Assembly (NCBI GenBank): GCA_029210465.1
Contig: JARGDL010000001.1
Coordinates: 186,001-250,000 of the forward strand
Length of the DNA: 64,000 nucleotides
Direction: 5' to 3'
From: Stygiobacter electus
GTDB taxonomy: Bacteria > Bacteroidota > Ignavibacteria > Ignavibacteriales > Melioribacteraceae
The translations under genes were made by a program, and so were the position numbers. Positions 53,001-62,210 of the stretch are shown piece by piece; position 1 is the first letter of the stretch; each line of letters starts with the position of its first letter. The notes beneath the pieces were generated by a model. That model searched no databases. It saw nothing but the letters and a program-made list of their open reading frames with translations, and was not told the DNA's origin.

Positions 53001-54784
53001 TAAATGGTAAATTTGATAATCCATTAATGAATATTTCTTTTGAGGCAGGCGATCTTAAAGTTGGGAAAGATTATCTTGGTAATATCAAAGGCTATTTAAA
53101 ATATTCCGATAAAAAACTTGTAACTAACTTCTCGTTTTTAGATAATATTAAAGATGAAACTAAACCTCTTTTTCTTTTCGATGGTATATTCCCGATTGAT
53201 TTAACTTTTGCATCTGTAGAAGAAAGATTTTTAAGTAATAAACCTCTTTCAATGGAATTAAAATCAGATAATTTTAATCTTCGTCAAGTTGGAAATATAA
53301 TCCCTTTTATTTCAAATCAATCAGGTAACTTAAAAGCAAATATAAAAGTATCTGGAACTTTTGATAATCCAGTATTTAATGGATATGCTTACCTAACAAA
53401 TGGATTTTTCAAAGCAACATCAACAAATTTAGATTACAAACTTGGAGCTAAAATTAGTTTTGAAAAGAAAGGAATTTTAGTAGATAGTTTAAGTTTAGCA
53501 AACGCCGGTGGAACAAATTATCCTGGAGAAATTAAAGGTTTAGGCTCTATAGTTTTTGATGGATTCAATATGAAAGATGTCAATCTTAGATTTTTTGGCG
53601 ATATTGCATTGATGTCACAGCAAACACAAAATGTTAGTCCTTTCTTTTATGGTGATTTAAAAATTTCCACCGATGGCGATTGGCTTTTAACAAAACAAGG
53701 TGATAAATTTTTCTTCAAAGCAAATATGTTAATGGATAAAACTGATTTATATTACACAACAGGAAGAAACGAAGCTGCAAGCACAAATAAAAATTTTGAT
53801 TTTGTATTTATTGTTGATTCTTCTAAAATTGATAAAGAACAAATTCGATTTCAAAATGTTTTGTCTTTAGAAAACTCACAAAAGAAAATCCTAAACTATT
53901 CTAACGATAATTTTAACTTGGATTATGAAATCGGTTTGCGTTCGGGTAAAGATGGAAGATTAACTTTTATACTTGGACAAGCATTAAATCAAAAATTAAT
54001 TGTAAATTTAAGCGGTTCGATGCGATATGAAAATATTAATAATGTTTCGCGTGCTCAAGGTATTTTTGAATTGTTAGAAGGAAGTAAACTTGAATTCTTT
54101 AAAACTTTTGACGCTGTTGGCTTCTTAAGATTTGAAGGAGATATTACTAATCCATATTTAGATATTACTTCTACTTACACTTCGAATTACATAAATCCAC
54201 GTGATGAAAAACAAGAGCTTCAAGACGTTGCAATAAAAATAAATATTAAAGGACCTCTTTCTGATCTCGGTAAAAATTTATCGAGTGACAAAAATGCTTT
54301 AAGTGTTTATGTCGGTGCAAGAAATATCCAAAATAATGTACGCGATACAAAATATGATTACGCTGATGCTTTTTCTTTTATTTTAATTGGAAAATTTAAA
54401 GATGATTTAACAGCACAAGATAAAGCTATTGTTGCTGGACAAACTCAAAATGCAATTGGCAGCACTGCAACTTCTTTTCTTGGGACTGTACTCACAAACT
54501 TTGTTAATTCTCAAGTTGGAGATTTAATTAATAATATTTCAATAAATTCTTCCGGTGATCAAACTAAATTTAGTCTTTCCGGCAGGATTGAAAATTTCAG
54601 TTACACAATTGGTGGAACTACAGAAACTTTTACAAATCTTAGCAAAGCAAACCTTATGTTAGAGTATCGTTTTTATCCAACTAACTTGAAAGCTCGTTTT
54701 GAAAGAAAAGACCCAATTATAAAAACATTTGGCTTAGACGATAAAATTTTAGAAATGGCATTAAAATATAAATTCGAGTTCTAA
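50003..54784 (+). CDS. tamB: TamB-like (DUF490) translocation/assembly module protein with repeat-expanded N-terminus
   Basis: 1593 residues. Residues 1-~110 are cytoplasmic and acidic, holding nine hexapeptide repeats (DQEHEQ to DNEYDQ, codons 15-68). A single helix follows (~114-136), then an AsmA-like start (FLRDKVVELVNKEI) and a very long beta-rich groove (~150-1300), ending in the conserved TamB/DUF490 C-terminus (~1300-1593: GRLTFILGQALNQKLIVNLSG; SRAQGIFELLEGSKLEFF). TamB-type proteins span the periplasm as lipid-transfer bridges to the outer membrane. No tamA is adjacent, but the large barrel protein at 56894 could partner it. Overlaps hldC by 4 bp and rnr by 1 bp. Confidence 0.9.
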   Translation: MNEEDLNKEKEQEKDQEHEQDQEHEQDQEHEQDQEYEQDQEYDQDNEYDQDNEYDQDNEYDQDNEYDQEQDQEKTLDSSVTNNELKDTKSALIDNFQNSSDTKTKKVKRSLFRKTINAFILSFLFLITITLILIGFTQTKTFRNFLRDKVVELVNKEINGKLNIERIDGTIITSIFLHNTTLTLDKDTVAFAKQIELKISPIQLLVKKIFIRKFSLQDIKINLLQDENKKWNYEKLIKPKPEDTTKITFDFVIQAPDIELKNISLKRKTFENLNTDKVYQNVNFDDLRIDELFFNAQAFADIENNNYLLILKELSFKPNLTRFNLRYISGEFAITPEFASINNFYFLTDSSEIKINARIDSLNLFSNTKLKDFRDYPLSIDIKASPFNFDDLSSFITSTEILKGNPSFELKAKGKFGAFNIEKAKLDYRNTHFDLSGQILNLNDPQKLFIKAKIVNTDIDYKDINYLMPSLTLPNYAKMVLTNVNVEYEGEPTNFKTKFSGNIDDGKLEGEGSMNLKLNPITYDVKLSTQDLNFIALTGFPTKVTSTLSLVGRGTSPMDLFTDIKFNVENSIVNNIAINKIDINGKAENKKVDLTITGNVEDAISYISTKLEWDNDTIPYYSIVGDIKNLKTEKFIKTEQQKSNLNLYFSLDGKSFDINEMNSTFSFGIDSSFVGNKKINSSIAEIKILKKENSREIILTSDFVDFKINGEFSLSKALEVLSYESKSISQIIANKVSELNPLNVIDQKQIVDSIKIERPKSIDEYLKFNYEFKFKDFELISNLIGNEKLDIAGSGKGFVENNIPNFNISTELDIEYLVLMNKGKMTYLSNFGVDFNFSRNNSSDSFDNIFGTLSLTGKRFYSGSNIKKIHADLVFNQSKIFINAGANFDDLFSLEGDGKILMTPNEQQFIFDDLLFTYDGIEWSNDEQIIASFNPNYFKIDKCVLKNDTTYVTANGIIQSNGEQDLSINAKSITGEILEKYLFGIKNSSLIANGIAKAKINGKFDNPLMNISFEAGDLKVGKDYLGNIKGYLKYSDKKLVTNFSFLDNIKDETKPLFLFDGIFPIDLTFASVEERFLSNKPLSMELKSDNFNLRQVGNIIPFISNQSGNLKANIKVSGTFDNPVFNGYAYLTNGFFKATSTNLDYKLGAKISFEKKGILVDSLSLANAGGTNYPGEIKGLGSIVFDGFNMKDVNLRFFGDIALMSQQTQNVSPFFYGDLKISTDGDWLLTKQGDKFFFKANMLMDKTDLYYTTGRNEAASTNKNFDFVFIVDSSKIDKEQIRFQNVLSLENSQKKILNYSNDNFNLDYEIGLRSGKDGRLTFILGQALNQKLIVNLSGSMRYENINNVSRAQGIFELLEGSKLEFFKTFDAVGFLRFEGDITNPYLDITSTYTSNYINPRDEKQELQDVAIKINIKGPLSDLGKNLSSDKNALSVYVGARNIQNNVRDTKYDYADAFSFILIGKFKDDLTAQDKAIVAGQTQNAIGSTATSFLGTVLTNFVNSQVGDLINNISINSSGDQTKFSLSGRIENFSYTIGGTTETFTNLSKANLMLEYRFYPTNLKARFERKDPIIKTFGLDDKILEMALKYKFEF
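50045..50206 (+). repeat. Nine 18-bp tandem repeats inside tamB
   Basis: Units 1-3 are GATCAAGAGCATGAGCAA; units 4 and 5 are transitional; units 6-9 are GATAATGAGTATGATCAA. They are in frame and encode DQEHEQ x3, DQEYEQ, DQEYDQ, DNEYDQ x4. Each unit is three GA[GT][CTA]A-type hexamers, the same family as the intergenic array at 1099-1292. The sharing of identical units suggests recent slippage expansion. Confidence 0.95.
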
Positions 54785-56880
54785 TGAAAAAAGAAATTAA
54801 AGCATTGTTTAAAGACAAACCGGGTTTAAAACTAAAATCCAAAGAGATTGCAAAAAAACTTGGTTTAACAGATGAACATCAAATAGCTGAATTAAAACAT
54901 TTTCTTTATAAGCTAACTGAAGAAAATTATTTAGAAAAAAACGGCAAACGTTATCAATTGAAATTAGATGATTCAGAAAAACTAATTGGAACATTACAAA
55001 TTATAAATCAAGGTGATTTTGGTTTTGTTACACTTAAAGAAAAAGCCATTAAAGATATTTTTATTGCAGGTAAAAATTTAGCGAATGCTCTCGATGGAGA
55101 TCTTGTTGAAGTTGAATTAACTAAAACACAGCGTGGAAAAAATTTAGAAGGCAAAATTATTTCCGTAATTGAACGGGGTAAAACTGAAATAATTGGGACA
55201 CTTAAAAAAAATGGCCAATATTATTTTGTTATTCCTGACGATGATAAAATTCATCATGATATTTTTATTCATTCTAAATATTTAAATGGAGCAAAATCAA
55301 ATGACAAAGTTGTTGTAAGCTCAATCATTTGGGAAAGTAACCAACCAAACCCCGAAGGTAAAATTATTGAAGTGCTTGGCAAATCGGGAAACTATGATAC
55401 AGAAATTGCAACCATTGCTCGTGAGTTCAGCATTCCATTTAAGTTCAGCAAAAAAACTTTAAATGAAGCTGAAGAAATTCCAGAAAAAATTTCTAAAGAA
55501 GAAATTAAAAAAAGACTCGACTTAAGAAATCAAATTATTTTCACTATTGACCCAGAAGATGCAAAAGATTTTGATGATGCTGTTTCAGTTGAAATTTTAA
55601 ATAACGGCAATTACAAAGTTGGGATTCATATTGCAGATGTTAGTCATTACGTTAGAAAAGAAACAAATTTATTTGAAGAAGCTTTACAACGAGGAACCAG
55701 TGTTTATCTTGTTGGTAAAGTTATTCCAATGCTACCTGAAAAGTTATCGAATAAAATTTGTTCACTCGTTCCAAATGAAGATCGCCTGACATATTCTGTT
55801 ATCGCTGAGCTAACAGCACGTGGGAAAGTTGTTTCTTATGAAATAAAAAAATCAATAATCAATAGCAAACGAAGATTTACTTATGAAGAGGTACAACAAA
55901 TTATCGAAACTGGTGTAGGGGATTTTTCTTTTGAAATTTTGCTTCTTAATAAAATTTCAAAAACACTTCGTGCAAATAGAATGAAAAAAGGAAGCATAAA
56001 CTTTTTTTCTCCTGAAGTTGTCTTTAAGTTAGATAAAAACGGTGTTCCAATAGATATCAAAATAAAAGAAATACGTGAAAGCCATAATCTAATTGAAGAA
56101 CTTATGTTACTCGCAAACCAAATTGTAGCTGAACATGTAAAACCGAAAAAGAATGAATTAGAATTTCCTTTTGTTTACCGTATACATGATTTACCTGATA
56201 AAGAAAAAATTACTGAGTTTGCAAGATTTGTCAAATCATTAGGATATAGTTTCGATCCAAATGCGGCAAATAAATCAAAACAATTTCAAATGCTTTTAGA
56301 GCAAGTTAAAGGAACTGAAGAAGAAGCTGTTGTAAATGAAATTGCTATTCGTTCAATGGCAAAAGCAATTTATTCAACAGAAAATATTGGTCACTATGGT
56401 TTAGGATTTAAATATTATACTCATTTTACTTCACCAATTAGAAGATTTCCTGATTTAATCGTTCATCAGTTAATTTACGATTACATTGAAAAAGATAAAT
56501 TCAAAAATTTTACTCACGAAGAGCTTGACGAAATTTGCAACCACGCATCTGCCAAAGAAAGAAATGCAATTAACGCTGAAAGATACTCTGTTAAATTGAA
56601 ACAAATTGAATATTTGAAAGGTAAAGTTGGTCAGAATTTTCATGGTGTTATTTCAGGCATAATGCACTTTGGAATTTTTGTTGAGTTGAGCTCAACTTTG
56701 GCTGAAGGCTTAATTCGATTTAAAGATTTGGATGATGACTATTATACATTTGATGAAAAAAATTATTCAGTAGTTGGGAAAAGGACAAAAAGAAGATTCC
56801 GACTTGGCGATAAAATTAATGTTAAACTTGTTCGTGTTGACGAAGAAAGACACGAAATTGATTTTATTCTTAGCGAATAA
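54784..56880 (+). CDS. rnr: Ribonuclease R
   Basis: 698 residues: N-terminal winged-helix (~1-60), cold-shock domains (~65-215), RNB catalytic domain (~245-570) with DPEDAKDFDD (256-265) supplying the metal-binding aspartates, and a C-terminal S1 domain (~615-695: GVISGIMHFGIFVEL). It degrades structured RNA 3'-5'. The Lys-rich tail of E. coli RNase R is absent. 1-base overlap with tamB (TAATG). No smpB beside it. Confidence 0.95.
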   Translation: MKKEIKALFKDKPGLKLKSKEIAKKLGLTDEHQIAELKHFLYKLTEENYLEKNGKRYQLKLDDSEKLIGTLQIINQGDFGFVTLKEKAIKDIFIAGKNLANALDGDLVEVELTKTQRGKNLEGKIISVIERGKTEIIGTLKKNGQYYFVIPDDDKIHHDIFIHSKYLNGAKSNDKVVVSSIIWESNQPNPEGKIIEVLGKSGNYDTEIATIAREFSIPFKFSKKTLNEAEEIPEKISKEEIKKRLDLRNQIIFTIDPEDAKDFDDAVSVEILNNGNYKVGIHIADVSHYVRKETNLFEEALQRGTSVYLVGKVIPMLPEKLSNKICSLVPNEDRLTYSVIAELTARGKVVSYEIKKSIINSKRRFTYEEVQQIIETGVGDFSFEILLLNKISKTLRANRMKKGSINFFSPEVVFKLDKNGVPIDIKIKEIRESHNLIEELMLLANQIVAEHVKPKKNELEFPFVYRIHDLPDKEKITEFARFVKSLGYSFDPNAANKSKQFQMLLEQVKGTEEEAVVNEIAIRSMAKAIYSTENIGHYGLGFKYYTHFTSPIRRFPDLIVHQLIYDYIEKDKFKNFTHEELDEICNHASAKERNAINAERYSVKLKQIEYLKGKVGQNFHGVISGIMHFGIFVELSSTLAEGLIRFKDLDDDYYTFDEKNYSVVGKRTKRRFRLGDKINVKLVRVDEERHEIDFILSE

Positions 56881-56893
56881 AAAAAGGTGAATT

Positions 56894-59800
56894 ATGAAAA
56901 ACATGATAATTAAAATATTTTTATACACACTTAGTATTGTTGTTTTAATTAGCAATTTCACTTTTGCACAATTTGGACAAAATAAAGTAAACTATAAAAA
57001 CTATGACTGGTATTTCATTCAAACAAAACATTTTGATATTTACTTTACAAAAGGTGGAGAAAAAGCTGCCGAGTTCACTGCTTTTGAAGCGGAAAAAGCT
57101 TTAAGCAATCTTCAAAAAGTTTTGAATTATGAAATCAGCAATAGAATTTCATTAATTGTTTATAACTCACATAATGATTTTCAAGAAACTAATGTTACAG
57201 ATGAATATTTATCTCGTGGTACTGGTGGATTTACAGAACCATTTAAAAATCGTGTGGTCTTTCCTTTCGAAGGTTCATATAAAAAATTTCAACATGTAAT
57301 TGCACATGAACTCGTCCATGCAGTAATACGTGATCTTTATTATGGCGGAACTATTCAAAATATTTTATCGCGTGGAATTACACTGCAACTACCAATTTGG
57401 TTTTGGGAAGGAACAGCAGAATATCTTTCACAAGGTTGGGAAACCAACAGCGACATGTTTATTCGAAATGCGATCATGAGCGATGCTCTACCAGATATTC
57501 CTCAACTTGATGGTTATTTGGCTTATCGTGGTGGACAATCACTCTTTAAATTTATTGCTGATACTTATGGCCGTGAAAAAATTGGTGAATTAATTAATAA
57601 AATTCAAAATCTCAATGGTTTTGAACAAGCATTAAAATCTTCAATTGGAATTGACTTAGAAGAATTAAATGAACGTTGGAAGAAAAGTGTCAAGAAAGAA
57701 TATTGGCCTGACATTAAAGACTATGTTGACCCGGATGTTTTTGCAAAACGATTAACCAATAATAGAAAAGATGGTGGATTTTATAATGCAAGCCCTTCAA
57801 TTTCTCCTCAAGGTGATAAAATTGCTTTTATTTCAGATAGAGATATTTACCTCAATGTTTACATTATGGATGCAACAGATGGCAAAGTAATTAAAAAAAT
57901 TGTCGAAAGTGGAAGAACTACTGACTTCGAAGAATTGAGCGTATTGCATCCATCTTTAACTTGGGCACCAGATAACAAACGAGTTGCCCTTTCACTTAAA
58001 TCCGGTGGTTATGATGTTATTACTGTAATTAATACAGAAACGGATGAACAAACTGAATTACCGTTCGAACTTCCCGGAATTGAATCTGTTAATTGGTCAA
58101 GAGATGGAAAAAAAATTGCCCTTGTTGGACAAACTAATAGCCAATCTGATATTTTTATTTATGACTTTGAAACAAAAGAATTAACAGACCTAACAAGTGA
58201 TCTCTTTAGCGACACAGATCCAGTATGGTCACCAGATAATAATTACATTTACTTTTCATCAGATCGTGGAAGTTTCACAGATAAAATTGATAATAATTTT
58301 GAAATTTATAAACATAACTATAAACAACTCGACATATATTCAATCCATTTATCAGATAAAAAAATTCAAAGAATAACAAATTGGGAAAATAGTGATGAAA
58401 GATATGCCGCTATTTCATCAGATGGGAAAGATTTAATTTTTGTTTCGGATTATAATGGAATAAATAACATTTACCGTATGAAAATTGAAAATGGTTCGGC
58501 ATTTTCAAAACCAATTCCAATAACAAATTCTCTAAGCGAAATAAATCAAATTTCAATTTCAGCCAATGATAAAAAGTTAGTCTTTTCTTCACTATATAAT
58601 CTCGGTTATAATATTTTTATGTTGACCAATCCTTTCGAAATGAAAGTCGAAAGCGATACATTAAAACTCACTAACTATATGTCATCAATCCTGCATCCTA
58701 AAAATTTAATTAAAAAAGAAGCCAAACCAACTTTAGTTAAAAATGAAAAAGAAATTACGTCTCATGATTCAACTTCAGTTGCTATTATAGATTCAACAAC
58801 AAACACTAAAATTTTTATTGGACAATATATTAGTAAAAAAGATGCTAAAGTTGATTCTGTAACTTCTAATTATAAAAGATATGTTTTTACAAATAACAAA
58901 TCCGAAACCGACAGTGCAAGAATTGAAAAACGAAATAAACTTTTTACAGAAAAACTTGATGATGAAGGAAATTTTCTTGTAAACAAATACAAAGTAAATT
59001 TTTCTCCCGATCTAGTTTATGCCAATGCTGGTTATTCAACATTGTACGGTTTACTTGGAACAACTATTCTTTCATTTAGCGATGTTCTTGGAAATCATAG
59101 ATTGATAGGTCAAACTAGTTTACAGATTGATGTTAAAAATAGTGACTATGGATTAGCATATTTTTATCTTAAAGAAAGATTAGACCTTGGTTTTCAAGCA
59201 TTTCACACTGCTAGATTTTTATATCGTTCAACAATATTTGGAGATGAATTATATCGTTTTAGAAATTTTGGATTTATAGCTACTGCAAGTTATCCTTTCG
59301 ATAGATTTTATAGAATGGATTTTGGATTAAGTTTATTAAAGGTTTCTTCAGAAAATCTCGATAACTACTTTGTCCCTACTGAATCTACAACATTTTTATT
59401 ACCAAGTTTAAGTTTTGTTCACGACAATGTTTTATGGGGTTACACTTCTCCAATTGAAGGAACAAGGTATAACATCACTGCATTTACAGATCCTGGAATT
59501 GTAAAATCTAATCAAAGTTTCTTTTCATTAACATTTGATTACCGAAAATATTTCAGATTCTGGTTTGATAATAGTTTTGTTATAAGACTTACTGGAGGTG
59601 CATCTTTAGGTGGAAATGCACAGAGATTTTTTGTCGGTGGAACAGAAAATTGGATTAACAGAACATTTAAAACTGGTGGAATTCCAATTTCATCAGCTTC
59701 AGATTTTGCATTCCTAACTCCAGCTTTACCACTGCGCGGTTACGACTACGCTGAACAAATGGGTACGAAATATGGATTAATAAATTTAGAACTTAGAGTT

Positions 59801-60085
59801 CCAATTATAAGATACCTATTAACTGGTGGATTACCATTATTCTTCCAAAATATTTTAGGAGTAGCATATTTAGATGCTGGCTCTGCCTGGGACAACACAG
59901 GTAAATTAAAATTTATAGGGACAAATGAATTTGGTAATACTGTTACTAAAGATTTACTCTTAGGTACTGGTGTTGGATTTAGAGTTTATATGCTTTTCTT
60001 ATGGCGAATTGATATTGCCTGGAAATATGACTTGGATAAATTTTCAAAACCAAGATATTATTTTTCTATTGGACTAGACTTTTAG
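56894..60085 (+). CDS. Exported gluzincin metalloprotease - TolB-type propeller - Omp85-like barrel fusion
   Basis: 1063 residues with signal peptide (~1-25, ending TFAQ). Residues ~35-240 resemble peptidase MA-like gluzincins: HELVH (138-142) and the downstream WEGTAEY (Glu172/Glu176) as third ligand. Residues ~290-590 are a WD40-like/TolB propeller with DxDPVWSPDN- and SxDG-type blades. Residues ~700-1063 are a beta-barrel with PLRGYDYAEQMG, FVGGTENWI and a terminal Phe, like Omp85/surface-antigen domains. A protease held in the outer membrane is implied; orientation is unknown. It follows rnr by 13 bp with AAAAAGGTG upstream, and ends at a 16-bp hairpin. Confidence 0.85.
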   Translation: MKNMIIKIFLYTLSIVVLISNFTFAQFGQNKVNYKNYDWYFIQTKHFDIYFTKGGEKAAEFTAFEAEKALSNLQKVLNYEISNRISLIVYNSHNDFQETNVTDEYLSRGTGGFTEPFKNRVVFPFEGSYKKFQHVIAHELVHAVIRDLYYGGTIQNILSRGITLQLPIWFWEGTAEYLSQGWETNSDMFIRNAIMSDALPDIPQLDGYLAYRGGQSLFKFIADTYGREKIGELINKIQNLNGFEQALKSSIGIDLEELNERWKKSVKKEYWPDIKDYVDPDVFAKRLTNNRKDGGFYNASPSISPQGDKIAFISDRDIYLNVYIMDATDGKVIKKIVESGRTTDFEELSVLHPSLTWAPDNKRVALSLKSGGYDVITVINTETDEQTELPFELPGIESVNWSRDGKKIALVGQTNSQSDIFIYDFETKELTDLTSDLFSDTDPVWSPDNNYIYFSSDRGSFTDKIDNNFEIYKHNYKQLDIYSIHLSDKKIQRITNWENSDERYAAISSDGKDLIFVSDYNGINNIYRMKIENGSAFSKPIPITNSLSEINQISISANDKKLVFSSLYNLGYNIFMLTNPFEMKVESDTLKLTNYMSSILHPKNLIKKEAKPTLVKNEKEITSHDSTSVAIIDSTTNTKIFIGQYISKKDAKVDSVTSNYKRYVFTNNKSETDSARIEKRNKLFTEKLDDEGNFLVNKYKVNFSPDLVYANAGYSTLYGLLGTTILSFSDVLGNHRLIGQTSLQIDVKNSDYGLAYFYLKERLDLGFQAFHTARFLYRSTIFGDELYRFRNFGFIATASYPFDRFYRMDFGLSLLKVSSENLDNYFVPTESTTFLLPSLSFVHDNVLWGYTSPIEGTRYNITAFTDPGIVKSNQSFFSLTFDYRKYFRFWFDNSFVIRLTGGASLGGNAQRFFVGGTENWINRTFKTGGIPISSASDFAFLTPALPLRGYDYAEQMGTKYGLINLELRVPIIRYLLTGGLPLFFQNILGVAYLDAGSAWDNTGKLKFIGTNEFGNTVTKDLLLGTGVGFRVYMLFLWRIDIAWKYDLDKFSKPRYYFSIGLDF

Positions 60086-60090
60086 TTTAC

Positions 60091-60125
60091 AGCTGACCAT
60101 ATTATTGAAAATAATATGGTCAGCT
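60091..60125. terminator. 16-bp hairpin terminator between convergent genes
   Basis: A perfect stem AGCTGACCATATTATT/AATAATATGGTCAGCT with a GAA loop sits between the barrel-protease stop and the zinc-ribbon gene stop. It is followed on the plus strand by AAAATTAATCTTTTTT. No U-tract follows on the minus side, but the stem length alone suggests a two-way terminator. Confidence 0.75.
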
Positions 60126-60129
60126 AAAA

Positions 60130-60360
60130 TTAATCTTTTTTGTTTGAAGTTGAATTCGATGATTTAGAAGAACCACCATTATCTTTATAATCTGTTTGAT
60201 AAAAACCACTACCTTTAAAGATTGGACCAGCACCAGTTCCAATCAATCTTTTCAATGCTCCTTTGCAATTTGGACAAACTGAAAGTGGTTCATCATTAAT
60301 ACTTTGGAAATATTCAAATGTGTTGCCACAATCTAAACATTTGTAATCATAAGTTGGCAT
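60130..60360 (-). CDS. FmdB-family zinc ribbon protein
   Basis: 76 residues: MPTYDYKCLDCGNTF, then VCPNCKGALKRL (two CXXC knuckles for zinc), GTGAGPIFKGSGFYQTDY and a Ser/Asn/Lys tail. This small regulatory-type family has unclear function (first noted beside formamidase genes). ATG 60360 follows GAGAGGA; a longer frame reaching 60402 has no support. Confidence 0.9.
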   Translation of the reverse strand: MPTYDYKCLDCGNTFEYFQSINDEPLSVCPNCKGALKRLIGTGAGPIFKGSGFYQTDYKDNGGSSKSSNSTSNKKD

Positions 60361-60481
60361 AATATCCTCTCTTTTCTTAAAATATTGGATGCAAAAATAC
60401 ATTTGTTAGATTCATATTTCAAAAATTCTATTTTTATTAATTCAATATTTTGCATATTTGCGTACAAAAAATTCGGTTAAT

Positions 60482-61144
60482 ATGAAATCTAAATTTTTAC
60501 TAATACCTATCTTATTATTTATATCAAATGCTTGCTTAGATTACACACAAATAACAACAATTAAAACTGATGGTTCTGGCAACATGTTCATTCATTATTT
60601 TATGAAATGGACTAATCCAAAAGATTCAACAATTATAGAACAATTAGGAATTTTCAATAAGGACTCTGTTTATAAGGAATTTTCATCTCAGTATAGCAAT
60701 ATAACTAATGTAGAAGTTTACCAAAATCCGGGTGATAGTACTTTGCATGCAAAAGTTGAATTAAATTTTTCTACTTTAGATTCTTTAAACCTAACACCTG
60801 CTTTCAGGAAATCGCAATTAACGGTTAAAGATGGTGAAAAAAATATTAAAATATTTTCTCAATTCATTCCACCAATAGCCACTGGTTTTGGTTTTGAAAA
60901 TAAAAATTTTTCATTAACATTCATTTATTATTTGCCTGGTGAAATATTAAGCCACAATGCAGTTGAACAATACCGTAATCGACTAACTTGGAAATATTCA
61001 TTATCAGAAATTGGAATGGGAAAATTTATTACTGCAACGTATCGCCCATTCAAACTAAAAGAGACACCTATTTGGATTTACATTATTGCACTTTTTGTTT
61101 TATCAGTCGTATTAGTTTATCTTTTTAGTAAAAGAATAAAATAG
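60482..61144 (+). CDS. LppM-like lipoprotein with C-terminal membrane helix
   Basis: About 220 residues. Lipobox ISNAC (Cys ~16), an extended domain with TDGSGNMFIHYFMKW and a helical segment, and a C-terminal helix (~190-214, IYIIALFVLSVVLVYLF) with basic end. This arrangement (lipid at one end, helix at the other, after an LppM-type domain) recalls DUF3153/LppM proteins, of unknown biochemical role. Start ATG 60482 has little Shine-Dalgarno. Divergent from the zinc-ribbon gene. Confidence 0.65.
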   Translation: MKSKFLLIPILLFISNACLDYTQITTIKTDGSGNMFIHYFMKWTNPKDSTIIEQLGIFNKDSVYKEFSSQYSNITNVEVYQNPGDSTLHAKVELNFSTLDSLNLTPAFRKSQLTVKDGEKNIKIFSQFIPPIATGFGFENKNFSLTFIYYLPGEILSHNAVEQYRNRLTWKYSLSEIGMGKFITATYRPFKLKETPIWIYIIALFVLSVVLVYLFSKRIK

Positions 61145-61172
61145 GGTAAATAATTAATGTCAAATCATTTTA

Positions 61173-61203
61173 TTGACAGACCGATGTCATTTCTTTATAT
61201 TTG
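61173..61203 (+). promoter_or_regulatory. Predicted promoter of the prs-rplY-pth run
   Basis: TTGACA (61173-61178), 17-bp spacer, TATATT (61196-61201). The -10 overlaps TATATTTG, which also fits the Bacteroidota TAnnTTTG element, with TTG at the matching upstream position, so the site satisfies both consensus types. Confidence 0.65.
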
Positions 61204-61239
61204 GCGACCAAAATTTAAAATAGTTACGAAGATTAGGCA

Positions 61240-62184
61240 TTGACACAACAACCATTAATCTTTTCAGGTACTTCTAATCCAGAGTTAACAAAAAAAATCT
61301 GTGATTATTTAAATTTAGTACCGGGAAAAGTAGACATAAAAAGATTCAGCGATGGAGAAATTTGGGTAAAATTTCAAGATAACATTCGCGGAAGAGATGT
61401 TTATATAGTTCAGTCAACTATGCCTCCTGCTGAAAATTTAATGGAACTTTTAATAATGATAGATGCAGCTAAAAGAGCTTCAGCATCTAGAGTTACTGCT
61501 GTTCTTCCATATTTTGGCTATGCAAGGCAAGATAGGAAAGATCAACCACGAGTTGCAATTACAGCAAAATTAATAGCTAATTTAATTACAACTGCTGGTG
61601 CTGATAGGGTGATTACAATGGATTTACACGCTTCTCAAATCCAGGGATTTTTTGATATTCCATTTGATCACTTATATGCTTCTCCTGTCTTTTCTAATAT
61701 TTTGAAAGGTAAAATTGAAAATTTAGTTCTTGTTTCACCCGATATTGGTGGAATTAAACTTGCACGTTCTTATGCAAAAAGATTAAATGCAAGTTTAGTT
61801 GTTATAGATAAAAGGAGACAGAAACCTAATGAAGTAGAAGCAATGGAAATCATTGGTGATGTTAAAGATAAAAATGTTCTTCTTGTTGATGATTTAATTG
61901 ATACAGGTGGCACTTTTGTAAGTGCTGTAAAAGCATTAAAAAATAAAGGGGCAAAAGATATTTACGGTGCAGTTACTCATCCTCTTTTATCTGGAGAAGC
62001 CATTAATAAAATAATTAATTGCGATATTAAAAAATTATATGTTACCGATACTATTCCATTAAATTTTGAAAATGATAAAATAGTTGTTAGAACTGCTTCT
62101 GGTTTATTTGCTGAGGCAATTATTCGTTCTCATAGAAATGAATCAATAAGTTCACTTTTTGAGATTGATAAAGATAAAAATTGA
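61240..62184 (+). CDS. prs: Ribose-phosphate pyrophosphokinase
   Basis: 314 residues making PRPP from ribose-5-phosphate and ATP. Motifs: FSGTSNPELTKKI, RFSDGEIWVKFQDNIRG, YFGYARQDRK, ITMDLHASQIQGFFD and the PRPP loop LLVDDLIDTGGT. The start must be TTG at 61240 because an in-frame TAG lies two codons upstream; only a weak AGG precedes it. Confidence 0.96.
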   Translation: MTQQPLIFSGTSNPELTKKICDYLNLVPGKVDIKRFSDGEIWVKFQDNIRGRDVYIVQSTMPPAENLMELLIMIDAAKRASASRVTAVLPYFGYARQDRKDQPRVAITAKLIANLITTAGADRVITMDLHASQIQGFFDIPFDHLYASPVFSNILKGKIENLVLVSPDIGGIKLARSYAKRLNASLVVIDKRRQKPNEVEAMEIIGDVKDKNVLLVDDLIDTGGTFVSAVKALKNKGAKDIYGAVTHPLLSGEAINKIINCDIKKLYVTDTIPLNFENDKIVVRTASGLFAEAIIRSHRNESISSLFEIDKDKN

Positions 62185-62210
62185 AAATTATTATTTGGGA
62201 GTAAATAAAA

